NCBI RefSeq assembly: GCF_002257665.1
Contig: NZ_MQWB01000011.1
Location: 62,001 to 126,000, forward strand
From: Rubricoccus marinus
Lineage (GTDB): Bacteria; Bacteroidota; Rhodothermia; Rhodothermales; Rubricoccaceae
DNA length: 64,000 nucleotides
Direction of reading: 5' to 3'
Below, piece after piece: positions 45,059 through 55,073 of the stretch. The notes beneath the pieces are model-generated. The model was not told the origin of the DNA and did no database searches. It saw only the letters and a list, made by a program, of their open reading frames with translations. How positions within the stretch are numbered: position 1 is the stretch's first letter; each line of letters opens with the position of its first letter. A program made the position numbers and the translations under genes.

Positions 45059-46288
45059 TCAGGCAGGGTGCGCGCGAGCCGCCAGTGGCTCGGGCGTCGG
45101 GACCCGGTGCATGATTTCCATGCACGCACGGGCGTTGTGGTAGGGGCATTTCCAGGGGCCCACCTTGTCCTCCTCGCGGTAGGGCGTGCCGTCGCGGGAA
45201 ACGCGGAAGAACCACTCCCCGCCCTCGCGGTCGATGATGTGCTGCTGGATAAAGGCCCAGGCCTGGGCCGCAGCGCGCGCAAAGGCGGGATCGTCTGTGT
45301 GCGCGTACGCGTTGAGGAAGCCGACGACGGCCTCGGCCTGTGGCCACCAATGTTTGTCGGCGTCGAGGTGGCCGCTGGCGTCCCGTTCGTTGAAGAGGCC
45401 ACCGTCTTCGTCGAGGCCTTCGGTGCACGCGAGACGAGCCAGACGGAGCGAGGCGGTGCGCACGCGGGTGCTGAGCTCGTCGTCGCCGAGCACATCGGCC
45501 GCTTCGTCCATCAGCCAACTCGCTTCGATGTCGTGCCCGTAAGAGACGACGCCAGAGGCCGGCGTCCAGTCCATGCCGAAAAAGCTCCCGAGGTGGCCCG
45601 TCACGGGGTCGATCACGCGGTCGAGGAACAGGTCGAGGAGCGCGCGGATGCGGGCGGCGAGGCCCGCGTCGGGCCAGACGTGGTAGAGCGTGGTGTAGGC
45701 CTCCAGGACGTGGAGGTGCGTGTTCATCGTCTTCGGCGCGTCGGTGTCTTTCTCGCTGAGGCGGACGTCCGCCAGAGGTCCCCACTCGCGAGAGAACGCC
45801 TCCAGGTAGCCGCCGCGCACGGGGTCGACGGCCCGCCGCTCGATCAATCGGTACAGGTCCTGAGCCCAGGCCAGCGCCTCCGCGTCCTTTGAATGCCGGA
45901 CGTACTCCGCGAGGCCGTAGATGGCGAACGCCTGCGCGTAAACCTGCTTCTTGGTCTCCGTCGGCTCGCCAGAGGCGCTGACCATCCAATAGATGCCGCC
46001 GTGGTCGGGGTCGCGGAAGCGGTCGCGGAGGGCGTGGTAGGCCTCGTCGGCTTCGTCACACCATTGGTCCGTCTGGAGCGTGCGGCACGCCGCAGAGAAG
46101 GTCCACAGGATGCGGGCGTTGAGGACGGCGCCTCTGGCGGCGCCGGGCTCGGGGCGGTCGTGGCCGTCGATGCGCCCGATGAAGCCGCCGCGCACGGGGT
46201 CGATGGTCCGGTCGGCCCAATACGGCAGGATGTGGTCGACGAGTTCGGCGCGAGCGCCAGAGGCGAGTCGGGCGAGGGCGTCCATCAT
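45059..46288 (-). CDS. cytoplasmic cellobiose/mannobiose 2-epimerase (AGE family)
   Basis: The product is 409 aa without a signal peptide. AGE/renin-binding alpha6/alpha6-barrel features include [27 protein letters not shown], the histidine blocks [29 protein letters not shown] and [16 protein letters not shown], and [13 protein letters not shown]. These match cellobiose 2-epimerases, which turn mannobiose into mannosyl-glucose. The start overlaps the GH130 stop as ATGA. With GH130 it completes the known cytoplasmic mannobiose pathway: epimerisation, then phosphorolysis to mannose 1-phosphate and glucose. Confidence 0.93.
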   Translation of the reverse strand: MMDALARLASGARAELVDHILPYWADRTIDPVRGGFIGRIDGHDRPEPGAARGAVLNARILWTFSAACRTLQTDQWCDEADEAYHALRDRFRDPDHGGIYWMVSASGEPTETKKQVYAQAFAIYGLAEYVRHSKDAEALAWAQDLYRLIERRAVDPVRGGYLEAFSREWGPLADVRLSEKDTDAPKTMNTHLHVLEAYTTLYHVWPDAGLAARIRALLDLFLDRVIDPVTGHLGSFFGMDWTPASGVVSYGHDIEASWLMDEAADVLGDDELSTRVRTASLRLARLACTEGLDEDGGLFNERDASGHLDADKHWWPQAEAVVGFLNAYAHTDDPAFARAAAQAWAFIQQHIIDREGGEWFFRVSRDGTPYREEDKVGPWKCPYHNARACMEIMHRVPTPEPLAARAHPA

Positions 46289-47523
46289 TCCGAGCGGTCG
46301 AGGACGGCGCGGTTGCGCCGGATGAGGTCGAGGCGCTGCTCGACCGAGGCCGCCGAGCGGAGCGCGTCCTCCGGCGTGTGCTGCGCGTAGTCCACCAGCC
46401 GGCCTAGAGTACTGGTGGCGACGTGCAGGCGGGAGTCCGACGAGGCGTAGTAGATGAGCACGGCCCCGTCGTCGTCCAGAATCCAGCCGTTGGCAAACGT
46501 GACGTTGGAGACGTCGCCGACGCGCTCCTCGCCCTGCGGCTCGATGAGGTGACCGCCTGGGGCGTGCGTGATCCGCCACGGCTCGTCGAGCGCGGTCATG
46601 AACAGGTAGGTCACGTAGCGCAGCCCCGCGGCCGTGTTGCGGACGCCGTGCGCCAGGTGGAGCCACCCGGCGTCGGTCTTGAGCGGCGGTGGACCCTGCC
46701 CGTTCTTGACCTCTTTAATGGTGTGGTAGACGCGAGGGTCGATCACGCGCTCGGCGTCCACACGCGCGCCGTCCATCGTCGGCGAAGTGCCCCAGCCGAT
46801 GCCGCCGCCCGAGCCTGCCGAGATGAACCCGTCCTGGGGCCGCGTGTAGAGCCCATACTCTCCCCCGACGAACTCCGGGTGCAAGACCACGTTGCGCTGC
46901 TGCGGCGACGGCGTTACCAGATCCGGGAGACGCTCCCATGTCCTCAGGTCGCGTGTCCGCGCGATCCCGCACTGCGCAATGGCGTCCGAGAGGTCACCTC
47001 TGGCGTGGGCCTCCAGGTCGGCGCGTTCGGTGCAGAAGAGGCCGTAAATCCAGCCGTCCTCGTGCGCGGTCAGGCGCATGTCGTAGACGTTCGTGTCCGG
47101 GTCGTCGGTCTCCGGCATCGCCAGAGGCTCGTCCCAGAAGCGGAAGCCGTCGACGCCGTTGGGGCTCTCGGCGACTGCGAAGAACGACTTCCGGTCGTCG
47201 CCTTCGACGCGCGCCACGACGAGGTAGCGCCCCTCGTGCTTGATGGCGCCCGCGTTGAACACGGCGTTGACGCCGAGCCGCTCCATCATGAACGGGTTCG
47301 TCTCGGGGTCGAGGTCATAGCGCCACGCCAGAGGCGCGTGCTCGGCGGTGAGGACGGGGTAGCGGTAGCGGGTGTAGATCCCGTTGCCGAGCGCTTCGGG
47401 CTCGTTGGGCCGCGCGAGGAGCGCCTCGTGGGCGTCGCGGAGCGCGCGGAGACGGGCCTCTGGCGAGGGCGAGGGTGAGGGGGCGCCGTCACCCCCAGAG
47501 GAGAAGGAAGAGCCGAAAGCCAT
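46285..47523 (-). CDS. GH130 mannosylglucose phosphorylase
   Basis: The product is 412 aa. The five-bladed propeller features match GH130_1: [60 protein letters not shown] (with the catalytic Asp region) and [12 protein letters not shown], then [20 protein letters not shown]. The substrate is expected to be 4-O-beta-mannosyl-glucose, giving mannose 1-phosphate plus glucose. I use the ATG at 47523 because the earlier start at 47541 is a TTG with no additional homology. It is tightly coupled to the epimerase. Confidence 0.93.
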   Translation of the reverse strand: MAFGSSFSSGGDGAPSPSPSPEARLRALRDAHEALLARPNEPEALGNGIYTRYRYPVLTAEHAPLAWRYDLDPETNPFMMERLGVNAVFNAGAIKHEGRYLVVARVEGDDRKSFFAVAESPNGVDGFRFWDEPLAMPETDDPDTNVYDMRLTAHEDGWIYGLFCTERADLEAHARGDLSDAIAQCGIARTRDLRTWERLPDLVTPSPQQRNVVLHPEFVGGEYGLYTRPQDGFISAGSGGGIGWGTSPTMDGARVDAERVIDPRVYHTIKEVKNGQGPPPLKTDAGWLHLAHGVRNTAAGLRYVTYLFMTALDEPWRITHAPGGHLIEPQGEERVGDVSNVTFANGWILDDDGAVLIYYASSDSRLHVATSTLGRLVDYAQHTPEDALRSAASVEQRLDLIRRNRAVLDRSE

Positions 47524-47548
47524 TGGAGAGGGCGGATACAAAGATGAG

Positions 47549-49480
47549 TTAGGCGGGAACGGGCGACTCGAACGGAGCCTGCTGCGGGCCGCCAGAGGCC
47601 GAGACGGGCGTGCCCGAGGTGGAGGCGTCGTCGAGGCCGGGCTGCTCGGGGTAGTCCTCCAGCTTGTCGTACCAGTTGACCTTGAGGAAGGCGCTCGTCA
47701 CGATCACGACGGTGACCGAGGTGGCGAGCCCGCTCCAGTCCTCCAGCACGATGAGAATGCCGGTGGCGACGAGCGCCGTCTGCCACACGATGCCGACGAC
47801 GACGTTGACGGCGTCGCGCTTGAAGCCGCCGTTGGCCTGGATCTCAGGATGCTCCGCCACGACGGCTTCGTGGACGGGGCTCCAGAAGCCCCACGGCCGC
47901 ACCTTGAGGTAGAAGTTCTTCAGCACCCCTGGGGGGTCGGGCTCGGTGAGCAGGCTCCCCGCGATGCAGCCTACGAGCGAGAGCGCGAGGATGAGCGGAA
48001 AGGCGTAGAGCGGGGTTGCGGCGCCGAAGTCGAGCCCGAGCAGGCCCATCGTCGGGGCGGCGATGCCCGCGGCGACGATGCCGGCGAGCATGCCCCAGAA
48101 GTAGCCGTAGCTGTTGAACCGCCACCAGTGCCATTTCAGCAGGTTGGAGGCCGCGTAGCCGCCATAGAGCGCACCCACGAGCCACTGCACGATCTCGTTC
48201 AGGTTCTGCGCCACGAACCCGAACCCAGTCCCGATAACGACAACGATGATCGAGACGAGATAGCTCATCCGCACATACGTCTTCTCGGACGCGTCCGGGT
48301 TGATGTACCGCTTGTACACGTCGTTGACGATGTAGGCAGGCGCGGCGTTGACCGTGGCGGCGTAGGTGCTCATGAACGCCGCCAGAAGCGCCGCGATGAG
48401 GAGGCCGAGCAGGCCGGTCGGGATGAACTCGCGGAGCGTGAAGGGCAGGATGAGTTCGAAGTTGACGTCGGAGCCCATCGCGCCCAGCTCGTCGCGGAAG
48501 AAGACGAGCGCGAGGACCGTCAGGCCGGTGATGAGCATGTAGCGAGGCACCATCAGGACGAGGCTCACAAGCCCGCTCATTTTGGCCGCCTCCTTTGGCG
48601 TCTTGGCCGAGAGGACGCGCTGCATGTCGTAGTTGGGAGCAGGGCCGGCCATGCTCCCGAGGACGCCCTTGAAAAGCATCATCATGAAGAAGGCCCCAAA
48701 GAGGGTGTACCCGTCCGCGGCGATCTTCTCGTTCGCGGAGGGCAGGATGGCGGCCCAATCGAGGTCCAGGTTCCAGCCGAACCAGAGGTTCCCCCAGCCA
48801 TCGGGCACCGCCGCGCTGAGGGCCTCTGGCGCGACCTGCTGCATCGCGATTGCGCCGACCCAGAGGCAGGCCACGGTCATGATGCAGAACTGGAGCACCT
48901 CGGTAAAGACCACGCTGAACATCCCGCCCTTGACCACATAGAGCGTCGCGATGGCGGTGATGATGAGGCCGTAGAGGTTGGCGTTCCACGTCGGGTCGGC
49001 CGACAGCTCGAACGGGAGGAAGGCAGACGCGAACTGCCCGATCCCGATGAACCCGTAGGCCAGGAACCCGACGACGTTGATGAGCGCGAAGAGCACCACG
49101 ACGAGGTGCGACAGCTTCGCGCCTTGCCCATCCCCAAACCGGAATCGGATCCACTCCGCCCCCGTCATCACCCCGGAACGCCTGAGCCAGACCGAGAGGT
49201 ACACCATCAGGAAGATCTGGTTGAAGACCGGCCACAGCCAGGGGATCCAGATGCTCTTCATCCCATAGACGAAGAGGAGGTAGACGAGCCACATCGTGCC
49301 CGAGATGTCGAACATCCCAGACGCGTTCGAGAGACCGAGGGCGTACCAGGGAATCTCGTTTCCGCCGAGGAAGTAGTTCTGGATGCTCTTGGAGGCCCTC
49401 CGCGAGATCCAGAAGCCGATAAACACCGTGACCACGATGTACGCGGCGATGATGGTCAGATCGATGGGGTGAAGGTTCAT
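47549..49480 (-). CDS. sodium/solute symporter (SSS family), probable mannobiose transporter
   Basis: The product is 643 aa with about 14 helices. It opens [40 protein letters not shown] and [20 protein letters not shown], an SSS-family layout. The mid part has [27 protein letters not shown]. It is the first gene of the unit carrying the epimerase and GH130, the usual position of a mannobiose importer in mannan loci. The spacing to GH130 is 25 bases. Its promoter region is shared with the divergent ROK regulator. Confidence 0.9.
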   Translation of the reverse strand: MNLHPIDLTIIAAYIVVTVFIGFWISRRASKSIQNYFLGGNEIPWYALGLSNASGMFDISGTMWLVYLLFVYGMKSIWIPWLWPVFNQIFLMVYLSVWLRRSGVMTGAEWIRFRFGDGQGAKLSHLVVVLFALINVVGFLAYGFIGIGQFASAFLPFELSADPTWNANLYGLIITAIATLYVVKGGMFSVVFTEVLQFCIMTVACLWVGAIAMQQVAPEALSAAVPDGWGNLWFGWNLDLDWAAILPSANEKIAADGYTLFGAFFMMMLFKGVLGSMAGPAPNYDMQRVLSAKTPKEAAKMSGLVSLVLMVPRYMLITGLTVLALVFFRDELGAMGSDVNFELILPFTLREFIPTGLLGLLIAALLAAFMSTYAATVNAAPAYIVNDVYKRYINPDASEKTYVRMSYLVSIIVVVIGTGFGFVAQNLNEIVQWLVGALYGGYAASNLLKWHWWRFNSYGYFWGMLAGIVAAGIAAPTMGLLGLDFGAATPLYAFPLILALSLVGCIAGSLLTEPDPPGVLKNFYLKVRPWGFWSPVHEAVVAEHPEIQANGGFKRDAVNVVVGIVWQTALVATGILIVLEDWSGLATSVTVVIVTSAFLKVNWYDKLEDYPEQPGLDDASTSGTPVSASGGPQQAPFESPVPA

Positions 49481-49508
49481 CGGCGAGGACGCGGTGGACG
49501 AGTGGCGA

Positions 49509-49565
49509 AAGCGCTTCCGGCGAAGCTAGCGCGCCGGCACCAATAAATCAAAACGATTGATCAAT
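49509..49565. promoter_or_regulatory. divergent operator region between symporter and ROK regulator
   Basis: The 150-base intergenic region holds AAGCGCTTCC (49509-49518), the inverted repeat ATCAAAACGATTGAT (49547-49561) and an overlapping perfect palindrome ATTGATCAAT (49556-49565). AT-rich palindromes beside a divergent ROK gene are good operator candidates for that regulator. AAGCGCTT has the central-CG form of LacI-family operators. Confidence 0.55.
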
Positions 49566-49630
49566 AGAATCCCTCCCTCCCTCGATTTACAGAGCGAGAG
49601 GGCGCTAGATTTTGCCCCCCCCTTCCACAC

Positions 49631-50875
49631 ATGCTCACCGGAACGAACCTCTCTCACGCCAAGCGCCACAATCTCCAGATTGTGCATGAGACGATCCGGC
49701 TGTATGCGCCGATCTCGCGGGCGGACGTAGCCAGACGCACGGGGCTGACCGCGCAGACGATCTCGAACCTCGTCCGCCAGCTGATCGATACAGGGCTCGT
49801 GATCGAGACGGCTCGGGCGACGGGGGGCCGCGGCGCACCGCCGATCCAGCTGGAGGTCAACCCCGACGCCGCCTTCTCTGTCGGGCTGGACCTGGACACG
49901 GACCACCTCACCGCCGTTCTCGTGGACCTTTCGGGTGCCGTGCGCGCGCGCATCCACCACGAGGTGTGGCTCGCGGCGCCAGAGGCCGCGCTCGACCTCT
50001 GTGTCGAGACGACCGAAGCCCTCGCGAAAGAGCTCGACCTGCGTCATGGCCAGATCTGGGGCATCGGGGTCGGGATCCCAGGGCCGATGCGGCCAGGACC
50101 GGACGGGACCTATCTCGTGAACCCCATCGCGTTCCCGCAGTGGCACGACGTGCCTCTGGCGGAGCAGCTCCACGCCCGGCTGGGCCTGCCGGTCTTTATC
50201 GAGAACAACGCGACGGCCGCGGCCGTGGGCGAGCACTGGTATGGCGCCGGGCGCCACCTCTCGACGTTTTTCTACGTGTACCTCGGGAGCGGGCTCGGCG
50301 GCGGGCTCGTGGTGCAGGGGACGCCGTTCGAGGGCCACACGGGGAACGCGGGCGAGATCGGCTACCTCGCGCCTCAACGCGCCTCTGGCGGGCCGACGCA
50401 CGTCGGCGAGCTGTTCAACCTCGCGAACCTGTACGCGCGCCTGGGCGAAGCGGGCGTCGAGGCCGCGACCCCCGACGATCTGCTCACGCTCCACGAGGCC
50501 GGGGACGACGCCTTCGAGGCGTGGTTCGACGAAGCGGGGGAGCAGCTCGCAAACCTCCTGTTCACCGTCCGCGCTATCCTCGACCCCGAGGCGACGTTCG
50601 TGGGCGGCCGGTGGCCGGACCGCCTGCTAGGAGATTTGCTGGAGCGCGCCCGCGTGCATCTCACTGACAGAGTGGTCCCCGGCGGCCTGGACGCGCCCGA
50701 ACTCCGCCTCGCGACCGCTGGCGCCGACGCCGGCGCGCTGGGCGTCGCCTCCCTCCCGCTTTACCACGCCTTCGCGCCGCTCCAGCGAACATCGCTGCGC
50801 CGCGCCGACTCGGCAACGGGACAGAACAACGGGTCTGAGGCCGTGTCCGCATTCGAGCGAACCGAGGCGGGCTAG
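49631..50875 (+). CDS. ROK-family transcriptional regulator
   Basis: The product is 414 aa. An N-terminal MarR-like winged helix (about 8-65, NLQIVHETIRLYAPISRADVARRTG) precedes the ROK domain with GLDLDTDHLTAVLVD, the GIGVGIPGPM block, ENNATAAAVGEHWYGAG and YLGSGLGGGLVVQG. The cysteine cluster CxCGxxGCxE that usually binds zinc is replaced by GYLAPQRASGG, so the regulator is an atypical member. It is divergent from the mannobiose symporter and likely represses it until a sugar ligand binds. No kinase activity is implied. Confidence 0.88.
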   Translation: MLTGTNLSHAKRHNLQIVHETIRLYAPISRADVARRTGLTAQTISNLVRQLIDTGLVIETARATGGRGAPPIQLEVNPDAAFSVGLDLDTDHLTAVLVDLSGAVRARIHHEVWLAAPEAALDLCVETTEALAKELDLRHGQIWGIGVGIPGPMRPGPDGTYLVNPIAFPQWHDVPLAEQLHARLGLPVFIENNATAAAVGEHWYGAGRHLSTFFYVYLGSGLGGGLVVQGTPFEGHTGNAGEIGYLAPQRASGGPTHVGELFNLANLYARLGEAGVEAATPDDLLTLHEAGDDAFEAWFDEAGEQLANLLFTVRAILDPEATFVGGRWPDRLLGDLLERARVHLTDRVVPGGLDAPELRLATAGADAGALGVASLPLYHAFAPLQRTSLRRADSATGQNNGSEAVSAFERTEAG

Positions 50876-50915
50876 GCGCCCGAGGCCTCTGGCGGGCTGC
50901 GCCTCTAGCGCCGGC

Positions 50916-53279
50916 CTACCAGCCGGTGATCTCGCGGACGACCGGCTCCAGCTCATCGGCCATGCGGACGTGCTCGGCGCCGCCGGGGTGGCCGTCGCAT
51001 CCCGCGACGTAGCGGCCGTCGTAGGTGAACACCGAGACCGCCGGGTCGCCAGAGGCCGCGCGGCGGGCGGCGACCTCGCGGAGGTAGCCTGCGAGTTGCG
51101 CCTTCTGCGCGCCCTCGAAAACGGGGCTGTTGAGGAGCAGGACCGGGGCGTCGGGGTAGCGCTCGCGGAGGCGGGCAAGGAAGCGCGCATAGTCTGCGAC
51201 GAAGGCGGCGCCGTCCAGAGCCTCGCGAGTAGTCTCGCCGTCGCCTGCGGAGAAGTCGTTGGTGCCGAGGGCGACGACGACAAGGTCGGGGCGGTACAGC
51301 GTGCTGTCCCACGGCGGATTGTCCGTGGCGTACTCCATGTACACGCCGTCGTACACGTCCGGCATCACCGGCGCGAGCGTGTTCCAGTTGCGGTGCAGGC
51401 CCATCCCGGAGACGGACGACAGCATCCACTGCGCGTCCAGGCGCCTCGCGAGGCGCGGGCCGTACGCGATCCACGCGTGAGTCGCGTCGTACCACGTCCC
51501 CGCTCCGCAGGCGATGGGCTCCGAGTCGGCGCCGAAGCCGCTCGTGATGGAGTCGCCGATGAACTCGATGCGGCGGGCGGGAAGCGGTTCGGCAGGCAAG
51601 AGCTCAGCGCCCGAGAACGAGACGAGCCGGTTGTGGCCGTTCTGGCCTTCGGTCGCTTTGCTCAACCAGAGCGTGTGCTCGCCAGAGGCGAGGCCTTCTG
51701 CGAGCACCGTCTCGCGCTGGCCGGGCCGCGTCTGGAATCGGACCGGCTCCCCGCCGTCCACGACCACGGTGAACCAGTTGTGCTCCGTCCCGTAGCGGAA
51801 CTCGTCTTCGATGTGGGCGGCGAGGCGCGTGCCTCGGAAGCGAACGACGAACGTGACGCCAGAGGCAGCAAACGAGACCGAACCGTCCGGGTGCGCGAGG
51901 TGGCGTCCCATGATCTGAACACGCGGATCGGCGGCGGGGACGCTCTGCAAACGGCGGGCGACGTTCATGAGCGCGCGGGCGTTGTGGTACGGCCCTTTCC
52001 AGATCCCGCCCTTGTCCGCGCGGCGAAGCCCGGGCTGGCGGTCGAGGGTCCCCATGTACCAGCCGCCGTGCTCGTGGTCCACGAGGTAGGCCTGGATGGT
52101 GCCCCATATCTGCAAGAAGCGGTCGTGGTAGCGCATCGGGTCGTCCGGGAAGTGGTCGCCCATGAGCAGGAGCGTGTTCAGGCCCTCGGCCTGCGCCCAC
52201 CAGTTCTTGGTCGGGTCGGTGACCGACAGAGGCTCGCCGTCGGCGAAGTAGTAGCCCGCCTCGACGAAGCCCGCGTTGGCGGCGTCCCAGCCCGTGCGAA
52301 GGCTGTGATCGACCATTTTCTTGCCCGCCAGAAGCGTTGGCCCGGAGTCCAGTCCGATCGCCTCGGCGGCTTCGAGCATGAGGAAGGCCGTCTCCACGTC
52401 GTGCCCGAACGAGACGTGGTCGTAGTACCGGTTGGCCTCTCGCACGTCTTCGGTGGAGTCGCGGTAGGAGACGGGCGTCCAGTCCGCGAGCGAGAACAGG
52501 GTGAGCGTGCCGGGCTCGACGGTGATGGTATCGCGGATGAGCGTCAGCATCTCGTCGATCCTCTGGCGGAGCGTCGCATCGGGCCAGACGTGGTAGAGCT
52601 CGGTGAACGCTTCCAGGATGTGGATGGATGAGTTCTGGTCCTTCGGCGGCGTGCGCCCGAGCCCCTGGCGGAGCGGCTCGCCCTCGCGCGTGAGGTAGTT
52701 GAAGTAGCCACCGTGCTCGGCGTCGTGGGCGTGGGCATCGAGCCAACGGAAAGCCTCTTGCGCCATCGCCAGAGGCTCCGGGTGGCCTGTGGCCGCGTGA
52801 GCGGCGGCGAGGCCGTAGATGGCGAAGGCGTTGCCGTAGGCCTGCTTGACGAGGCGCCCGTCGGCCTCGGGGATCGGCGTGCCGTCGCGCTGGACGAGCC
52901 AGTAAAAGCCGCCGTTCTCGGCGTCCCACATCTCATCCCGCAGGAAGGCGACGCCGTGGAGTGCCATCTCGCGGTAGGCCTCGTCGTCGGTCCACATCGC
53001 GGCCTGCGCCGTCGTCCAGACGTGGCGCGACTGCGTGACGATCATCTTCTGTTGGTCGCCGACCGGATTCCACGCGTAGTCGAACCGGCTGAGGAAGCCG
53101 CCCGCCTCGCGGTCGACGGCGCGTGGATACCACGCGTCCAGAACCTCGCTCTGGAGCGAAAACGTCATCTCCTCTGCGAGCGCCGCGCGCACGTCGGGCG
53201 CCAGAGCCGTGCCGGCGGTCTGGCCTCTGCCGGGGACGGCGAGGAGCGCGAGCGCTGCGAGGGCGAGGGGTCGGATCAT
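50916..53279 (-). CDS. exported fusion of an AGE-type 2-epimerase and a CE2-like SGNH esterase
   Basis: The product is 787 aa with signal peptide MIRPLALAALALLAVPGRG. Residues about 25-430 are an AGE/cellobiose 2-epimerase domain. It keeps the three histidine blocks seen in the cytoplasmic enzyme (SSIHILEAFTELYHVWP, FGHDVETAFLM, KGPYHNARALM) and WWAQAEGLNTLL. Residues about 440-560 form a CE2-type jelly roll. The SGNH hydrolase has FIGDSITSGFGAD (Ser577), LGTNDFSAG and DGHPGGAEHVRMAD near residues 760-770 (catalytic Asp/His). CE2 enzymes deacetylate manno-oligosaccharides. Coupled by ATGA to the CBM-GH26 gene. An exported 2-epimerase fused to an esterase is not an arrangement I know. Confidence 0.88.
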   Translation of the reverse strand: MIRPLALAALALLAVPGRGQTAGTALAPDVRAALAEEMTFSLQSEVLDAWYPRAVDREAGGFLSRFDYAWNPVGDQQKMIVTQSRHVWTTAQAAMWTDDEAYREMALHGVAFLRDEMWDAENGGFYWLVQRDGTPIPEADGRLVKQAYGNAFAIYGLAAAHAATGHPEPLAMAQEAFRWLDAHAHDAEHGGYFNYLTREGEPLRQGLGRTPPKDQNSSIHILEAFTELYHVWPDATLRQRIDEMLTLIRDTITVEPGTLTLFSLADWTPVSYRDSTEDVREANRYYDHVSFGHDVETAFLMLEAAEAIGLDSGPTLLAGKKMVDHSLRTGWDAANAGFVEAGYYFADGEPLSVTDPTKNWWAQAEGLNTLLLMGDHFPDDPMRYHDRFLQIWGTIQAYLVDHEHGGWYMGTLDRQPGLRRADKGGIWKGPYHNARALMNVARRLQSVPAADPRVQIMGRHLAHPDGSVSFAASGVTFVVRFRGTRLAAHIEDEFRYGTEHNWFTVVVDGGEPVRFQTRPGQRETVLAEGLASGEHTLWLSKATEGQNGHNRLVSFSGAELLPAEPLPARRIEFIGDSITSGFGADSEPIACGAGTWYDATHAWIAYGPRLARRLDAQWMLSSVSGMGLHRNWNTLAPVMPDVYDGVYMEYATDNPPWDSTLYRPDLVVVALGTNDFSAGDGETTREALDGAAFVADYARFLARLRERYPDAPVLLLNSPVFEGAQKAQLAGYLREVAARRAASGDPAVSVFTYDGRYVAGCDGHPGGAEHVRMADELEPVVREITGW

Positions 53280-55003
53280 CGGGTCACGACGAGTCGGCCG
53301 TGCGAGACGCGGTCGCCCGCGGCGACGCGGACGAGGTAGGTGCCGCTGGCGGTGGGGGCGGTTACGGCGGCCTGGAGCGCGCCCGCAGGCTGCACGCCGA
53401 GCCTCTGGCGCGAGACGAGGCGGCCCGTGAGATCGAACACGTCCACGGTTACGTCAACCGTGGCGGCGAGCGTGAGAGTGAGCGTCGTGGCGCCAGAGGT
53501 CGGGTTGGGATAGAGCGCCAGCGGGATTTGGGCCTCTGGCGTGGGCTCGGAGGCGGTGGCGAGCGTGTAATCGCGCCAGTCGGGGAGCTCGTCGCGTGTG
53601 AGGACGACCTCGCTGGTGTAAATCCGCGTCAGGCGGTCGGCGGGGATGTCGCGCTCGAAGCCGTTCCAGACGTTGAACCAGCTCCACCAGATGCCGCGGT
53701 CGGCCGAGTCGTCCATGTCGGGGAGCGTCCCGGACTCGGTGAGCGAAACGAGCTTGTTGGCGCCGAAGGCGTCCTGGAGCAGCTCCCACTGGCTCGTGAT
53801 GAGCGTTTCGGGGTCGTCGGAATAGAAGTCCCGCCCGACCACGTCGACGTAGTCGTCACCGGGGTACCACGCCAGAGGATCGCTCGCGGGCTCGTAGGTC
53901 CAGACCCAGATGAGGTTGTGGAGGTCGTGGACATCGGTCAGCCGGTCGTACACGAGCCGCCACAGCTCGACGTAGTCGGCGCCGCTCTGGGCGCCCCACC
54001 AGAAGAAGCCGCCTGCGGCCTCGTGGAGCGGGCGCCAGAGGACGGGGATGTCGGCGTCCTCGAACTTCTGGAGTTGGACGGCGATGGCGTCGATGTCCCG
54101 CAAGAGGAGGTCGTAGTTGGCGCCGCCGGGGCCTTCGGCGAGGGCGTCGGCGAAGTCGAACGAGGTCGCCTCGGTGTAGAAGCCGCGGTACCACGGCTGA
54201 TCCGCCGTGTTGTAGAGGTCCGTCGGGGCGTTCCAGTGCCACATCAGGTTGACGATCCCCTCCTTTCCGTCGGCGTCGGTCTGCGCCCAGCCGATCCATT
54301 CCTCGGACCAATCGCGCGGCGCGCCGCCGAACTGGATGCGCGAGGGGGAGTAGTCGATCAGGTCGAAGCCGCCGATGGCGGGCACCTTGCCCGTAACGCT
54401 CGTCACGTAGTCGATCTCCGCCGTGCGGGGAGAGCCGCTGTAGATGTCCTGCTGCGCCGAGAGGATGTGCTCGCCGTACTCGTCCAGCAAGAAGGCGAAG
54501 AGCGCGCGTGCGGACGGCGACGCATCCGGGTCCGAGAGAACCGGCGGGGGGACGGCCGGGCCGGGGTACGAGACGGGCGCGAACGTGAGGTAGTCCACCT
54601 CGAAGCTCCCGTGGACCGTGATCGTGTGGGAACCGGGGCTCAGCCGACGCTCGGCCACGACGATCTCGCGGAAGGCGCCCGTCACGGGGACGTTGGTCGA
54701 GATGGGCGTCTGGTCATCGACCTGCACGGTGTACGACGCGAAGCGCGCGTTCGCCGCGACGGCGAGACGGATCTGGACGAAGTCGCCAGAGGCGTCCACG
54801 GTAAAGCGGAGGCTGTCGCCGGGCTGGACGATGCCGGTCACGTAGCCCGTCCCGGAGTACCCGGCGCGCTCGGTCGCGACAGCGGCGTTGCCGACGAGCG
54901 CGGCGTCCTCGGCTTCGAAAAGCGCCTGGGCGCGAGAGGCGCCGCTGGCGAGGAGGAGGACGGCGAGGAGCGTGGCGGTGCGGAGCGTGGCGGTGCGGAG
55001 CAT
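53276..55003 (-). CDS. CBM35-GH26 beta-mannanase with T9SS domain
   Basis: The product is 575 aa. The signal peptide is followed by a CBM35-like module (FEAEDAALVGNAAVATERAG to FEVDYLTF). The GH26 domain (about 155-480) has IVNLMWHWNAP, the acid/base Glu in VLWRPLHEAAGGFFWWGA and the nucleophile Glu in LVSLTESGTLPD. The tail ALYPNPTSGATTLTL to GTYLVRVAAG is a T9SS signal. It attacks insoluble or cell-wall mannan at the surface. The frame runs to 55261, but homology and the signal peptide set the start at 55003. Confidence 0.92.
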   Translation of the reverse strand: MLRTATLRTATLLAVLLLASGASRAQALFEAEDAALVGNAAVATERAGYSGTGYVTGIVQPGDSLRFTVDASGDFVQIRLAVAANARFASYTVQVDDQTPISTNVPVTGAFREIVVAERRLSPGSHTITVHGSFEVDYLTFAPVSYPGPAVPPPVLSDPDASPSARALFAFLLDEYGEHILSAQQDIYSGSPRTAEIDYVTSVTGKVPAIGGFDLIDYSPSRIQFGGAPRDWSEEWIGWAQTDADGKEGIVNLMWHWNAPTDLYNTADQPWYRGFYTEATSFDFADALAEGPGGANYDLLLRDIDAIAVQLQKFEDADIPVLWRPLHEAAGGFFWWGAQSGADYVELWRLVYDRLTDVHDLHNLIWVWTYEPASDPLAWYPGDDYVDVVGRDFYSDDPETLITSQWELLQDAFGANKLVSLTESGTLPDMDDSADRGIWWSWFNVWNGFERDIPADRLTRIYTSEVVLTRDELPDWRDYTLATASEPTPEAQIPLALYPNPTSGATTLTLTLAATVDVTVDVFDLTGRLVSRQRLGVQPAGALQAAVTAPTASGTYLVRVAAGDRVSHGRLVVTR

Positions 55004-55073
55004 GTAGAGCGGAGGGGCGCCTCTGGCGAACCCGTTCGAGTTGGAGAGGGTGTGCGTGAGCGGGCGAGCGGGA

